Below, in pieces: positions 18,598 through 27,591 of a stretch of 64,000 bases of DNA. Within the stretch, counting starts at the first letter, position 1. Each line of letters starts with the position of its first letter. The DNA is taken from assembly GCA_944323755.1 (NCBI GenBank), contig CALUTR010000004.1, positions 62,001 to 126,000 of the forward strand, written 5' to 3'. A program made the position numbers and the translations under genes. The stretch comes from an uncultured Helicobacteraceae bacterium (GTDB lineage Bacteria > Campylobacterota > Campylobacteria > Campylobacterales > Helicobacteraceae). Below the pieces are notes generated by a model. It ran no database searches. It was not told the DNA's origin and saw nothing but the letters and a program-made list of their open reading frames with translations.

Positions 18598-19149
18598 ATG
18601 AGGTTAAAAGCATCACACATACGATATATTGCTGATAAAATTGCAAGAGATTTGGTAAATGCTAATTATGTTGAAATTCTTACAAATGATAAGGATATTA
18701 TTAGGGTTGCAAGTAAATATTTAGAGGATAATATAAATACAGAGCTTGCAATTGAAGAAAAAGCAAAGCGTTTCATTGATGACAATATAGATATGATAGA
18801 GAGTAACGGAGCAGATGATAAGCGATTGTTTTCTATGATTAAGAGGAAATTCGCCGATGATGAATCTTTTATTCTTACTTGGGACGATAGATATAGTAAT
18901 TTATCTCATAAAATTATGGACGAGCTTATTGATACAAGTATCATTAACTTTAGCGTATCTGAAATGATGATTAAAAATCTTATATTTAAATCTATTAATA
19001 CTTATGCGAAATCATACAAAGATATAGAGGAAAATGTCATAGAGCGTATTAAAAACTACAAAAAGAAATTATTAGTTGGAACGGAAGAATATGACTTGGT
19101 ATTTGAAAAAATGTATGAAGAAGAGCTTAAAAAACAGGGATTTTTATAA
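18598..19149 (+). CDS. DUF507 family protein
   Basis: 183 aa with no signal peptide or membrane segment, starting MRLKASHIRYIADKIARDL. It is rich in charged helices (IEEKAKRFIDDNIDMIES, IKRKFADDESF), the DUF507 pattern. Function is unknown. The family is typically found just upstream of carA in Campylobacterota, as here. The TTG at 18592 is too close to the ribosome site AGAGAG; the ATG at 18598 is better spaced. Confidence 0.8.
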   Translation: MRLKASHIRYIADKIARDLVNANYVEILTNDKDIIRVASKYLEDNINTELAIEEKAKRFIDDNIDMIESNGADDKRLFSMIKRKFADDESFILTWDDRYSNLSHKIMDELIDTSIINFSVSEMMIKNLIFKSINTYAKSYKDIEENVIERIKNYKKKLLVGTEEYDLVFEKMYEEELKKQGFL

Positions 19150-19178
19150 TGCATAAAGTGCTTTTATAAGGATTGTTG

Positions 19179-20315
19179 ATGAGAAAGGCTATTTTATATT
19201 TAGAAAATGGAATGACTTTTGATGCGCAAAGTTTTGGTGCAAATGGTACAAAAGTTGGTGAAATGATTTTTAATACTTCTCTTACAGGCTATCAAGAGAT
19301 ACTTACAGATCCAAGCTATGCAGGGCAGTTTGTGGTATTTTGTATGCCAGAAATAGGTATTGTTGGCGTTAATGATTATGATGTGGAATCTCTATCAAAT
19401 CTACCTTATGCAAATGGGATAATTATTAGAAACTATAATCAATTTTATTCGAATTTTCGAGCAAAAGAATCTTTAGGTGAATATCTCAAAAAGCACAATA
19501 TTATTGGAATCTCAAATGTTGATACTAGATTTTTGACAAAGACTTTGCGTAATGAAGGTGCATTAAATGCAATTATTTCTGATGAAATATTTGATACAAA
19601 TAAATTGAGTGAGATTTTAAAAGATTCTCCAAAAATAGGCGAGATTGATTATATTTCAAATATCAGCTCAAAAGAGACTAAAATTTATGCTAAAAGTATA
19701 TTTGAATTTAAAAATTTTGCTTATGGGGTGCCGAATTTTAAGAAAAAAATCATTGCCATAGATTTTGGTATAAAGCAAAATATTTTAAATGAACTTAGTG
19801 CAGTTGGTCTTGAATGTGAGGTTGTAAGCCATAAATTTGATGCTGATAGCATTATCAAAAGATTTAAAAATAAAGAAATTGGTGGAGTGTTTTTATCAAA
19901 TGGACCTGGAGATCCAAAAATATTAAAAAAAGAAATTAAAGAAATATCAAAACTTATAAGTGCGAAGATTCCTATGCTAGGAATTTGTCTTGGCCATCAG
20001 CTATTAGGTCTTGCTCATGGCTATGAAACTTATAAATTACCATTTGGTCATCACGGCGCAAACCACCCTGTAAAAAATATGCAAACAGATGAAATAGAGA
20101 TTACATCGCAGAATCACATCTATTCACTTCCACAATCTATAGAAAAAATAGCAACTATTACTCATAAAAATTTATTTGATGATACTATAGAGGGTTTGAA
20201 ATATAAAGATTCTCCTATTATATCAATGCAGCATCACCCAGAGGCAAGTCCAGGTCCAAAAGAAGCAAGCAAGGTGTTTAGAGAATTTTTTGATATGGTT
20301 GAAAACACAAAATAA
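19179..20315 (+). CDS. carA: Carbamoyl-phosphate synthase small subunit
   Basis: The glutamine amidotransferase subunit that feeds ammonia to CarB for arginine and pyrimidine synthesis. The N-terminal small domain has FNTSLTGYQEILTDPSYAGQ. The class I GATase domain has the nucleophile C270 in GICLGHQLLG and the His-Glu pair in QHHPEASPGP. Its 378 aa is normal. The start is the ATG at 19179 with AAGGA six bases upstream. carB is not in the window. Confidence 0.95.
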   Translation: MRKAILYLENGMTFDAQSFGANGTKVGEMIFNTSLTGYQEILTDPSYAGQFVVFCMPEIGIVGVNDYDVESLSNLPYANGIIIRNYNQFYSNFRAKESLGEYLKKHNIIGISNVDTRFLTKTLRNEGALNAIISDEIFDTNKLSEILKDSPKIGEIDYISNISSKETKIYAKSIFEFKNFAYGVPNFKKKIIAIDFGIKQNILNELSAVGLECEVVSHKFDADSIIKRFKNKEIGGVFLSNGPGDPKILKKEIKEISKLISAKIPMLGICLGHQLLGLAHGYETYKLPFGHHGANHPVKNMQTDEIEITSQNHIYSLPQSIEKIATITHKNLFDDTIEGLKYKDSPIISMQHHPEASPGPKEASKVFREFFDMVENTK

Positions 20316-20324
20316 TGGAGACTT

Positions 20325-20963
20325 ATGAAATCTATTTTATTTAGTATTGTAATTGCATTATTTTTTAGTGCTTGTAGTGCAACTATAAATGATGAATTTA
20401 ACAAACCAGCTTCATTTTGGTATGAAAAGTTAATCATTGCAATTAGTCAAGGTAATTTAGAACAAGCTGATAGTTATTATAATTCATTATCAAGTGAGCA
20501 TTCGGCTTCACCATTGATTAGTGAAGCATTGCTTATGCTTATTAGTGCTCATATTGATAACAACGAACATCTTCTTTCTGGATTTTTTGTTAATGAATAT
20601 AAAACTCGCTTTAGCAATACAAAAAATATTGATTATATTTCTTTGTTAAACACAGAAGCTAATTTTTATGCATTTAGTAATTACAGCAAAGATCAAGGTT
20701 TTATAAATGACAATATTAGAGATATAACACAATTTATACTTCTCAATCAAAATAATAAATATTTGCCATATATTAGTCATATATTGACAAGTTTTAAATT
20801 ATCAAAAGTAGAAATGAATAATGAAATAATAAGAATTTACAATATAAAAGATAAAGTTGAAGCCAAAGAAAAATATGAAGAATATAATAAGGAATTAGGT
20901 GTGAATGGTATAGAATTTATCCCTTCACATATTCCTTGGTATGTTAAATTATTTAGCTGGTAA
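20325..20963 (+). CDS. bamD: BamD-like outer-membrane lipoprotein (HP1378-like)
   Basis: A signal peptide with a lipobox (ALFFSAC, Cys at residue 17) is followed by helical TPR-like repeats (FWYEKLIIAISQGNLEQADSYYNSL and similar). The end is KLFSW. In Campylobacterota the BamD/ComL lipoprotein of the outer-membrane assembly machine lies directly upstream of lon (HP1378-HP1379, Cj1074c-Cj1073c). Identification as BamD rests on that order plus the lipobox and TPR pattern. At 212 aa it is of the right size. Confidence 0.7.
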   Translation: MKSILFSIVIALFFSACSATINDEFNKPASFWYEKLIIAISQGNLEQADSYYNSLSSEHSASPLISEALLMLISAHIDNNEHLLSGFFVNEYKTRFSNTKNIDYISLLNTEANFYAFSNYSKDQGFINDNIRDITQFILLNQNNKYLPYISHILTSFKLSKVEMNNEIIRIYNIKDKVEAKEKYEEYNKELGVNGIEFIPSHIPWYVKLFSW

Positions 20964-20984
20964 TCAAAATAAAAGGATATTAAT

Positions 20985-23330
20985 TTGAATAATATAAAAT
21001 TTCCAACGAATTTACCAATATTAATTGATGATAATACCTTCATATATCCATCTACAATTAGTCCAATTTTTATAAATGACGAAGCAAGTATCAATGCCCT
21101 ATCAAAGGCACAAGAGGAGAATAATATTATTTTCATCACTACCTCAAAAGATGTTGATATTGAGAGCGATGAACAGAATTATTTTTATGATGTTGGTGTT
21201 GTTGGCAATATTATGCGTAAAGTTTCCCTCCCAAATGGAAAGATAAAGTTCTTATTTCAGGGTGTTTCAAGGGCGAAGCTGCTAAGCATTGATAGTGAAA
21301 ATCCACTAACTGGGACGATTGATCTAATCATACCTGATCCGCACGATCCAATAAAGTTGAATGCTACTTTGGCCTTGCTAAATGAGCGTATTGATGTTAT
21401 GTCAAAATTGCTTCCGTATTTTCCAAATGATTTATTAAAAACAATAGAATCTTATGAGCCAAATAGGATAGTTGATACAGTGCTAAGCACACTTAGAATC
21501 TCAAAAAATAAAATTTATAATATTTATGTAAGTAGTAATACTATCGATAGATTGATTTTGCTTATAAGCTATATTGATGAAGAAATAGAAGCTTTAAAAC
21601 TTCAAAAAGAAATAAAAACAAAGGTTAATAATAAAGTTGAAAAAATAAATAGAGATTTCTATTTGAAAGAACAATTAAAGCAGATTCAAAAAGAATTAGG
21701 CATTGATAATCAAAAAAATGAAGAAATAGAGGGCTATTATAAAAAACTAGAATCTATAAAGCCACATATTGATACAAGTGGTTATAAAGAGATAAAAAAG
21801 CAAATTGATAGATTGTCTAGAATGCATCAAGATAGTTCAGAATCAAGTATGATACAAAATTATATTGAATGGATGTTAGAGATTCCATTTGGTAAATTTT
21901 CCACAAAAAAAATGTCTATCAATGCAGTTTCTAAACAATTAGATTCTGATCATTATTCATTATCTAAACCAAAAGAGCGCATATGTGAATACTTTGCAGT
22001 AAGGGAATTATTATCGCTTAGAGGAAAAGAAAATTTTCAAAATAAAGGCACAATTTTATGCTTTTATGGACCTCCAGGTGTTGGCAAGACTTCTCTTGCA
22101 AACTCTATTGCAAAAGCATTGAAGCGATCACTTGTTAGGATTGCACTTGGCGGCTTAGAAGATGTAAATGAGCTTAGAGGTCATAGAAGGACTTATTTAG
22201 GTGCTATGCCTGGCCGTATTGTGCAAGGGTTGATTGATGCAAAAGAGATGAATCCTGTCGTTGTATTAGATGAAATTGATAAAGTTGGTAAAAGTTATAG
22301 AGGTGATCCTACATCTGTCCTATTAGAGATATTAGATCCAGAGCAAAATATAGCTTTTAGGGATTATTATGCTAATTTTAATATCAATTTATCGCAAATT
22401 ATTTTTATTGCAACAGCAAATGATATTTCACAGATTCCAGCACCACTTAGAGATAGAATGGAGTTTATTCAGTTAAATAGCTATACTCCTCAAGAAAAAC
22501 TAGAGATTGCAAAGAAGTATTTAATCCCTCAAGAGCTAAAAAAACATGGAATGACAAATACAGAATTTAGCATTAATGCAAATGCTATAAAAGAAATTAT
22601 TGAAAAATACACAAGAGAAGCAGGTGTTAGAAAGCTAAGAGAAAAAATTGCACAAATTATGCGAAAAAGCGCAAAGCAGATTTTAGAAAATGATAGTAAA
22701 AAGGTGAGCATTACGACAAATAACCTCAAAAATTATCTAGATAAGATCATATTTGAAATTGAAAGCACTAAAGGTATTGATAAAGTTGGTGTTGTAAATG
22801 GTCTAGCTTGGACTAGTGTTGGTGGTGATGTATTAAAGATTGAGGCTATAAAAATAGCTGGCAAAGGAATTCTTGAGCTAACAGGTAATTTAGGCGATGT
22901 GATGAAAGAATCTGCCAAAATTGCTTTTTCTGTAAATAAATCATTAATTGATAAAAAATTCAAAACAAAAGAACAAATTTACAATAAATATAATATCCAT
23001 ATTCATGTGCCAGAGGGGGCTACACCAAAAGATGGTCCTAGTGCAGGTATAGCTATGGCACTTGCTATTGCATCTGTATTGCTTGATAAAAAAGTTAATT
23101 CAAAAATCGCGATGACTGGAGAGCTTACGCTAACAGGCGATGTGCTACCAATAGGTGGATTGAAAGAAAAGTTAATTGCCGCTTATAAAGCAGGAATGGA
23201 TAGCGTCTTAATTCCAGAGAAAAATTATAAACGAGATTTAGATGAGATTCCAAGTGAGGTGTTAGAAAATCTAAAAATCATACCAGTTAGCAGAATTGAA
23301 GAAGTATTAGACAAGGCTTTGGTGAAGTAG
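20985..23330 (+). CDS. lon: ATP-dependent protease Lon
   Basis: A cytoplasmic AAA+ serine protease for damaged and regulatory proteins. The N-terminal substrate domain (about 1-190), the AAA+ module with Walker A GPPGVGKT (362-369) and Walker B VVVLDEIDKVG, and the C-terminal protease domain with the S686 (DGPSAGIA)-K729 dyad are all intact in 781 aa. The start is TTG with AAAAGGA eight bases upstream. It is followed at once by rimO. Confidence 0.96.
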   Translation: MNNIKFPTNLPILIDDNTFIYPSTISPIFINDEASINALSKAQEENNIIFITTSKDVDIESDEQNYFYDVGVVGNIMRKVSLPNGKIKFLFQGVSRAKLLSIDSENPLTGTIDLIIPDPHDPIKLNATLALLNERIDVMSKLLPYFPNDLLKTIESYEPNRIVDTVLSTLRISKNKIYNIYVSSNTIDRLILLISYIDEEIEALKLQKEIKTKVNNKVEKINRDFYLKEQLKQIQKELGIDNQKNEEIEGYYKKLESIKPHIDTSGYKEIKKQIDRLSRMHQDSSESSMIQNYIEWMLEIPFGKFSTKKMSINAVSKQLDSDHYSLSKPKERICEYFAVRELLSLRGKENFQNKGTILCFYGPPGVGKTSLANSIAKALKRSLVRIALGGLEDVNELRGHRRTYLGAMPGRIVQGLIDAKEMNPVVVLDEIDKVGKSYRGDPTSVLLEILDPEQNIAFRDYYANFNINLSQIIFIATANDISQIPAPLRDRMEFIQLNSYTPQEKLEIAKKYLIPQELKKHGMTNTEFSINANAIKEIIEKYTREAGVRKLREKIAQIMRKSAKQILENDSKKVSITTNNLKNYLDKIIFEIESTKGIDKVGVVNGLAWTSVGGDVLKIEAIKIAGKGILELTGNLGDVMKESAKIAFSVNKSLIDKKFKTKEQIYNKYNIHIHVPEGATPKDGPSAGIAMALAIASVLLDKKVNSKIAMTGELTLTGDVLPIGGLKEKLIAAYKAGMDSVLIPEKNYKRDLDEIPSEVLENLKIIPVSRIEEVLDKALVK

Positions 23331-23335
23331 TGTTA

Positions 23336-24658
23336 ATGAAGACGCTTTGTTTGATTTCTCTTGGGTGTAATAAAAATCTAGTCGATAGTGAAGTAATGTT
23401 AGGTAAGCTTAGTGAGTATGAATTGGTAGATTCTCCAAGTGATGCAGGGGTTGTTATTGTCAATACTTGTGGATTTATCCATTCAGCAAAACAAGAAAGC
23501 ATTAATAAAATTTTAGAAGTTGCAAAGGATAAGCCAAAAGATAGTATTTTAGTTGTTAGTGGTTGTTTGAGTGAAAGATATGCAAATGAATTAAGAGACG
23601 AAATAAAAGAGATAGATATAATAACTGGTGTTGGAGATTATAATAAGATTGATGAGATGATTAATAATCTCAATAAATCAAGCAAAATTATAAAAAGCAA
23701 TTCCACATTTTTGATAGATAATGAAGATAGAGTTATTACAGGTTCAAATATTCAATGTTATATTAAATTAAGCGAAGGTTGCAATCAGCAGTGTAGTTTT
23801 TGTGCTATTCCGACTTTTAAAGGAAAGTTACATTCACGAAGTATAGAATCTTGTATAAAAGAAATAGAAAGTTTGATTAAAAAAGGTTATCGAGATTTTA
23901 GTTTTATCGCTCAAGATTCTAGCTCTTATATGCGTGATTTTGGTAAAAAAGATGCTCTAGTTGATCTCATTGATGAAGTTGAGAAAATTAATGGAATAAG
24001 AAGCGCGCGAATCTTATATCTATATCCAAGCTCGACTTCATTAAAGCTAATAGATAGGATCGCGCGATCAAATGTGTTTCAAAACTATTTTGATATGCCA
24101 ATTCAGCATATTTCAGATTCTATGCTTAGTATTATGAAAAGAGGATCAAATAAAAAGCAGCATTTAGAATTACTAAATAAAATGAGAAGCATAGAAAATA
24201 GCTTCATTAGGACGACGCTTCTTTTAGGGCACCCTGGAGAGAGTGATGAGGATTTTGATGAGCTTTGTGAGTTTATTAGCGATTTTGTATTTGATAGGAT
24301 TAATGTATTTGCTTTTTCAAGTGAAGAGGGCACAAAAGCGCATAATATGAATGATAAAATAGATACAAAGATTGTAAATAAGCGTATAAATATACTAAAT
24401 AAAATTATAAAATCACAGCAGGACAAACATTTTATGGGATATGTTGGCAAGGAATTTAGTGCAATAATTGATGGGATTTCAAAAGAAAATGAATTTTTAT
24501 TTAGTGCTAGAGATATAAGATGGGATAGAGAAATTGATGGAGAAATTCTAATTAATGAAAATCTCACATCTCACCCACTTCAAGCTGGATATTATGATAT
24601 TAGAGTTGATAGTTTTAAAGATGGATATTTAATTGGTAAAGCAATTAGAAAGCTTTAA
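23336..24658 (+). CDS. rimO: Ribosomal protein S12 methylthiotransferase RimO
   Basis: A radical-SAM enzyme that methylthiolates an Asp of ribosomal protein S12. The N-terminal UPF0004 domain has the opening SLGCNKNLVDSEVMLG. The radical-SAM cluster Cys are C149, C153 and C156 (CNQQCSFC). A C-terminal TRAM domain follows. Length 440 aa. The GTG at 23330 overlapping the lon stop is possible, but the ATG at 23336 gives the normal N-terminus. The end overlaps tilS by 26 bases. Confidence 0.93.
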   Translation: MKTLCLISLGCNKNLVDSEVMLGKLSEYELVDSPSDAGVVIVNTCGFIHSAKQESINKILEVAKDKPKDSILVVSGCLSERYANELRDEIKEIDIITGVGDYNKIDEMINNLNKSSKIIKSNSTFLIDNEDRVITGSNIQCYIKLSEGCNQQCSFCAIPTFKGKLHSRSIESCIKEIESLIKKGYRDFSFIAQDSSSYMRDFGKKDALVDLIDEVEKINGIRSARILYLYPSSTSLKLIDRIARSNVFQNYFDMPIQHISDSMLSIMKRGSNKKQHLELLNKMRSIENSFIRTTLLLGHPGESDEDFDELCEFISDFVFDRINVFAFSSEEGTKAHNMNDKIDTKIVNKRINILNKIIKSQQDKHFMGYVGKEFSAIIDGISKENEFLFSARDIRWDREIDGEILINENLTSHPLQAGYYDIRVDSFKDGYLIGKAIRKL

Positions 24659-25619
24659 TTTAGAGGGTGTATCGCATTTAAAATCTAAAAAAAATCTACT
24701 TGGCTTTAGCGGACAGGTAGATTCTACTTGTTTATTTTATGTTTTACTTTTTTATGGGATTGAATTTGATATTGCTATTGTGGATTATCAGGTGAGAGAT
24801 GATTCTAAGTTGGAGTTAGCTTATGCAAATGAGCTTGCAAAAAAATATAATAAACAAATTTTTGAGATAAAAGCACCAAAATTTCATAGCAATTTTGAAT
24901 CTAATGCAAGATCATTTAGAATGGATTTTTTTGAAAATATCATAAATGCACATAATTATCAAAATCTAATCCTTGCAAATCATTTAAATGATAGATTCGA
25001 GTGGTTTTTAATGCAGCTTACAAAAGGTTGTGGCATAAACTCTATGCTTGGTTTTGATGCTATTATAATATATAAGACTTTTAATATTATTCGACCATTT
25101 TTTAATACTAGTAAAAATCAAATATTGGATTTTTTGCATACAAATAACATTCAGTATTTCATTGATAAAAGCAATGATAATGAGAAATATTTAAGGAATT
25201 ATTTTCGCAATAATTTTTCAAATCATTTGGTGGAAAAATATGAAAATGGTATAAAAAAATCTCTAAATTTATTAAAAGATGAATACAAGCTGTTGTATGG
25301 TAATTATGATGTTTCTAGCCTTTCAGAAAATGTATATTTTTTTGCCAAGGATAGCACACATATAAATATGCATCATATTGATTTATGTGCTAAAAAGCTT
25401 GGTTATGTCATATCAAGTAAGCAGCGTGAAGAAATAATAAGGAGTAAGTATTCGTGCATTATCGCATCAAAAATCATCATTGATAGCAATGATTGCAGTA
25501 TTTATGTGGCAAAAAATGATATAAGGTATAAACACACAAAAGATACGAGAGAGTTTTTTAGAGTGCAAAAGATTCCGCCAAAGATCCGTCCTTTGATACA
25601 CAAAAAAGATATTTTATGA
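24633..25619 (+). CDS. tilS: tRNA(Ile)-lysidine synthase TilS
   Basis: Converts the wobble C of tRNA-Ile(CAU) to lysidine. It is an N-type ATP-PPi synthetase with the PP-loop at LLGFSGQVDSTCLF, followed by IVDYQVRDDSKLE and LILANHLNDRFEWFLMQL, which fit TilS and its position after rimO in Campylobacterota. The canonical loop is SGGxDS; here the second Gly is Gln. The only usable start I see is the TTG at 24633, giving 328 aa and a 26-base overlap with rimO. The C-terminal substrate domain is short, as usual in this phylum. Confidence 0.85.
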   Translation: MVKQLESFNLEGVSHLKSKKNLLGFSGQVDSTCLFYVLLFYGIEFDIAIVDYQVRDDSKLELAYANELAKKYNKQIFEIKAPKFHSNFESNARSFRMDFFENIINAHNYQNLILANHLNDRFEWFLMQLTKGCGINSMLGFDAIIIYKTFNIIRPFFNTSKNQILDFLHTNNIQYFIDKSNDNEKYLRNYFRNNFSNHLVEKYENGIKKSLNLLKDEYKLLYGNYDVSSLSENVYFFAKDSTHINMHHIDLCAKKLGYVISSKQREEIIRSKYSCIIASKIIIDSNDCSIYVAKNDIRYKHTKDTREFFRVQKIPPKIRPLIHKKDIL

Positions 25620-25627
25620 GAGGTTTT

Positions 25628-26248
25628 ATGAAATTAGCTGTGTTTGACTTTGATTCTACTTTGATGAATGGTGAGAGTATTGATGAGCTTGCAAGGGCTT
25701 ATGGTGTATTTGATAAAGTGCAAGAGATAACAAATATGGCTATGAGTGGTAAAAAGGATTTTTACTTTAGCTTGAAAGAGAGGGTGAAACTTCTAAGGGG
25801 TATGAGTGTGGCATTAGCACTTGATGTATGTAGGAATCTTCCGCTTATGAATGGTGCAAAAGATATTGTAGATGAATTAAAAAGAAGGAATTATAAAGTC
25901 GTGTGTTTTAGCGGTGGATTCAAGTTTGCTACTTCGCATTTTAGGGATATTTTAGGACTTGATGCTGATTTTAGTAATATCCTTTGTGTAGAAAATGGAA
26001 TCTTAAATGGTGATGTTAGCGGAGAAATGATGTTTGGAGATTCTAAAGGTAGTATGCTTTTGACATTACAGCGATTGCTTGGAGTGGGCATTGAGGATAC
26101 TATTGTAATTGGCGATGGTGCTAATGATTTATCTATGTTTAAATATGCAAATATTCGCGTTGCATTTTGTGCAAAGGAAGTGTTAAAAAAAGAAGCAAAT
26201 ATTATCATAGATACAAAAGATCTAAGAGAAATTATAAAGTTTATTTAA
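25628..26248 (+). CDS. serB: Phosphoserine phosphatase
   Basis: The last step of serine synthesis. A HAD-family phosphatase of 206 aa with nucleophile motif DFDSTLMNGE at the N-terminus, VCFSGGFKFATSHFRD as motif 2, and GDGANDLSMF as motif 3. An ATG at 25616 overlaps the tilS stop, but GAGAGGT lies just before the ATG at 25628, which gives the standard N-terminus MKLAVFDFDS. The serB-tal order is also seen in Campylobacter jejuni. Confidence 0.92.
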   Translation: MKLAVFDFDSTLMNGESIDELARAYGVFDKVQEITNMAMSGKKDFYFSLKERVKLLRGMSVALALDVCRNLPLMNGAKDIVDELKRRNYKVVCFSGGFKFATSHFRDILGLDADFSNILCVENGILNGDVSGEMMFGDSKGSMLLTLQRLLGVGIEDTIVIGDGANDLSMFKYANIRVAFCAKEVLKKEANIIIDTKDLREIIKFI

Positions 26249-26257
26249 GGAGAATAG

Positions 26258-27214
26258 ATGAGTTTGAGAAAATGTGGATTTAGTTTGTGGTGTGATTTTA
26301 TAGAGCGTGATTTTTTAGATTTTGAATTTAGAGAGTTGATAAATAATGGCGTAATTTATGGTGCTACAAGTAATCCTAGTATTTTTGCGAATGCTATTTT
26401 AAAAAGCGATGCATATACAAAAGATAAAGATAATCTAAAAGGCAAGAAAGCAAAGGAGATTTATGAGAATCTTGCCTTTAGCGATATTAAAAAAGCTGCT
26501 GAAATAATGCTACCACTTTGGAAAATAGATAATGATGATGGATTTATTAGCATTGAAATTGATCCGCTATTATGTGATGATGCGCCAAAGAGCATTGATG
26601 AAGGAAGGAGAATCTATAAAGAAATTAATATGCCAAATGTGATGATCAAAGTGCCTGCTACGAATGCTGGATTTGAGATTATGAATGAACTTTATAAAAG
26701 TGGAATTAATATTAATGCGACATTACTATTTTCCGCACAGCAAGTAAGAAATGCGTTAGATTCCATATGTAATAACAAAAGTAGAGATGCTAACAAAGTC
26801 GTCCTTAGTGTATTTGTTTCTAGATTTGATAGATTACTAGAGAGCATAAACAAAACGCAAGATTCAAATCCAAAGCTAGGGATTTATAATGCGATGAATT
26901 GTTACAATCTCATACAAGATTTTGGTAACCCAAATATTCGCGTATTGTTTGCTTCAACTGGTGTAAAAGATGATTTTATTGCTAAAGATTATTATATTTC
27001 AAATTTGTTATTAAAAAATAGTATAAATACGGCACCGCTTGATACGATAAGAACATTTATGAACAATAGTGTAGATATGATAACTCCAAGTAGTGATATT
27101 GATACCTATTTATCTAATTTTGATTTAGAAGCTATGAGCAAAGAACTGTTAGATGATGGCTTAAATGCGTTTAAAATAAGCTTTGAGGATATGCTGAAAA
27201 ATATAAGTAAGTGA
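26258..27214 (+). CDS. tal: Transaldolase
   Basis: Pentose phosphate pathway enzyme that transfers dihydroxyacetone units. An alpha/beta barrel of 318 aa with YGATSNPSIFANAI near the N-terminus and the Schiff-base K131 in NVMIKVPATNAG. It starts ATG with AAGGAG upstream, nine bases after serB. It is the last gene of the run that starts at lon, since a strong promoter follows. Confidence 0.93.
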   Translation: MSLRKCGFSLWCDFIERDFLDFEFRELINNGVIYGATSNPSIFANAILKSDAYTKDKDNLKGKKAKEIYENLAFSDIKKAAEIMLPLWKIDNDDGFISIEIDPLLCDDAPKSIDEGRRIYKEINMPNVMIKVPATNAGFEIMNELYKSGININATLLFSAQQVRNALDSICNNKSRDANKVVLSVFVSRFDRLLESINKTQDSNPKLGIYNAMNCYNLIQDFGNPNIRVLFASTGVKDDFIAKDYYISNLLLKNSINTAPLDTIRTFMNNSVDMITPSSDIDTYLSNFDLEAMSKELLDDGLNAFKISFEDMLKNISK

Positions 27215-27218
27215 TTAA

Positions 27219-27247
27219 TTGAAAAACCTATTGCATTATTATATAAT
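27219..27247 (+). promoter_or_regulatory. Near-consensus housekeeping promoter of yedF-yedE
   Basis: TTGAAA (27219-27224), a 17-base spacer and TATAAT (27242-27247). This is the best sigma-70-type match in the window. Initiation near 27254 gives a leader of about 100 bases before yedF. The leader contains a short inverted repeat, ACCTA/TAGGT (27265-27278). Confidence 0.75.
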
Positions 27248-27351
27248 GCTGCCAGATACAATAGACCTAAGTTTAGGTGTTACTTAACTGCTTCTTTAAC
27301 TTTCAATCTTTTAAGTAATTTGTATTGTCAATTATTTTAAAAGGATTTCTT

Positions 27352-27585
27352 ATGAATGATATTACACCAGATTATACAATGGATATTAAAGGTGAAACTT
27401 GTCCTTACCCTGCATTAAAGACATTGGAAGCTTTGGATAGTATGCAAAAAGGTGAGATTCTAGAGGTTATTAGTGACTGCACACAAAGTATTAATAATAT
27501 ACCAACTGATGCTAAGAATCACGGCTATGATGTGCTTTGTGTAGAGCAAGATGGTGCAAATATAAGATTTTTAATTAGAAAGTGA
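27352..27585 (+). CDS. yedF: TusA-family sulfurtransferase YedF
   Basis: A 77-aa SirA/TusA fold with the signature DIKGETCPYPALKTLEAL; the Cys in CPYP carries the persulfide or selenium. The frame opens at 27325, but the ATG at 27352 with AAGGA upstream is the start. It sits six bases before yedE, the usual pairing. The family acts in sulfur or selenium trafficking; the exact client is not known here. Confidence 0.88.
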   Translation: MNDITPDYTMDIKGETCPYPALKTLEALDSMQKGEILEVISDCTQSINNIPTDAKNHGYDVLCVEQDGANIRFLIRK

Positions 27586-27591
27586 TTTGCT

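Noticed and set aside
24103..24567. 154-codon open frame opposite rimO
   Set aside because: Antisense to the TRAM end of RimO; the Ser/Leu/Ile-rich composition is what the complement of this AT-rich gene gives.
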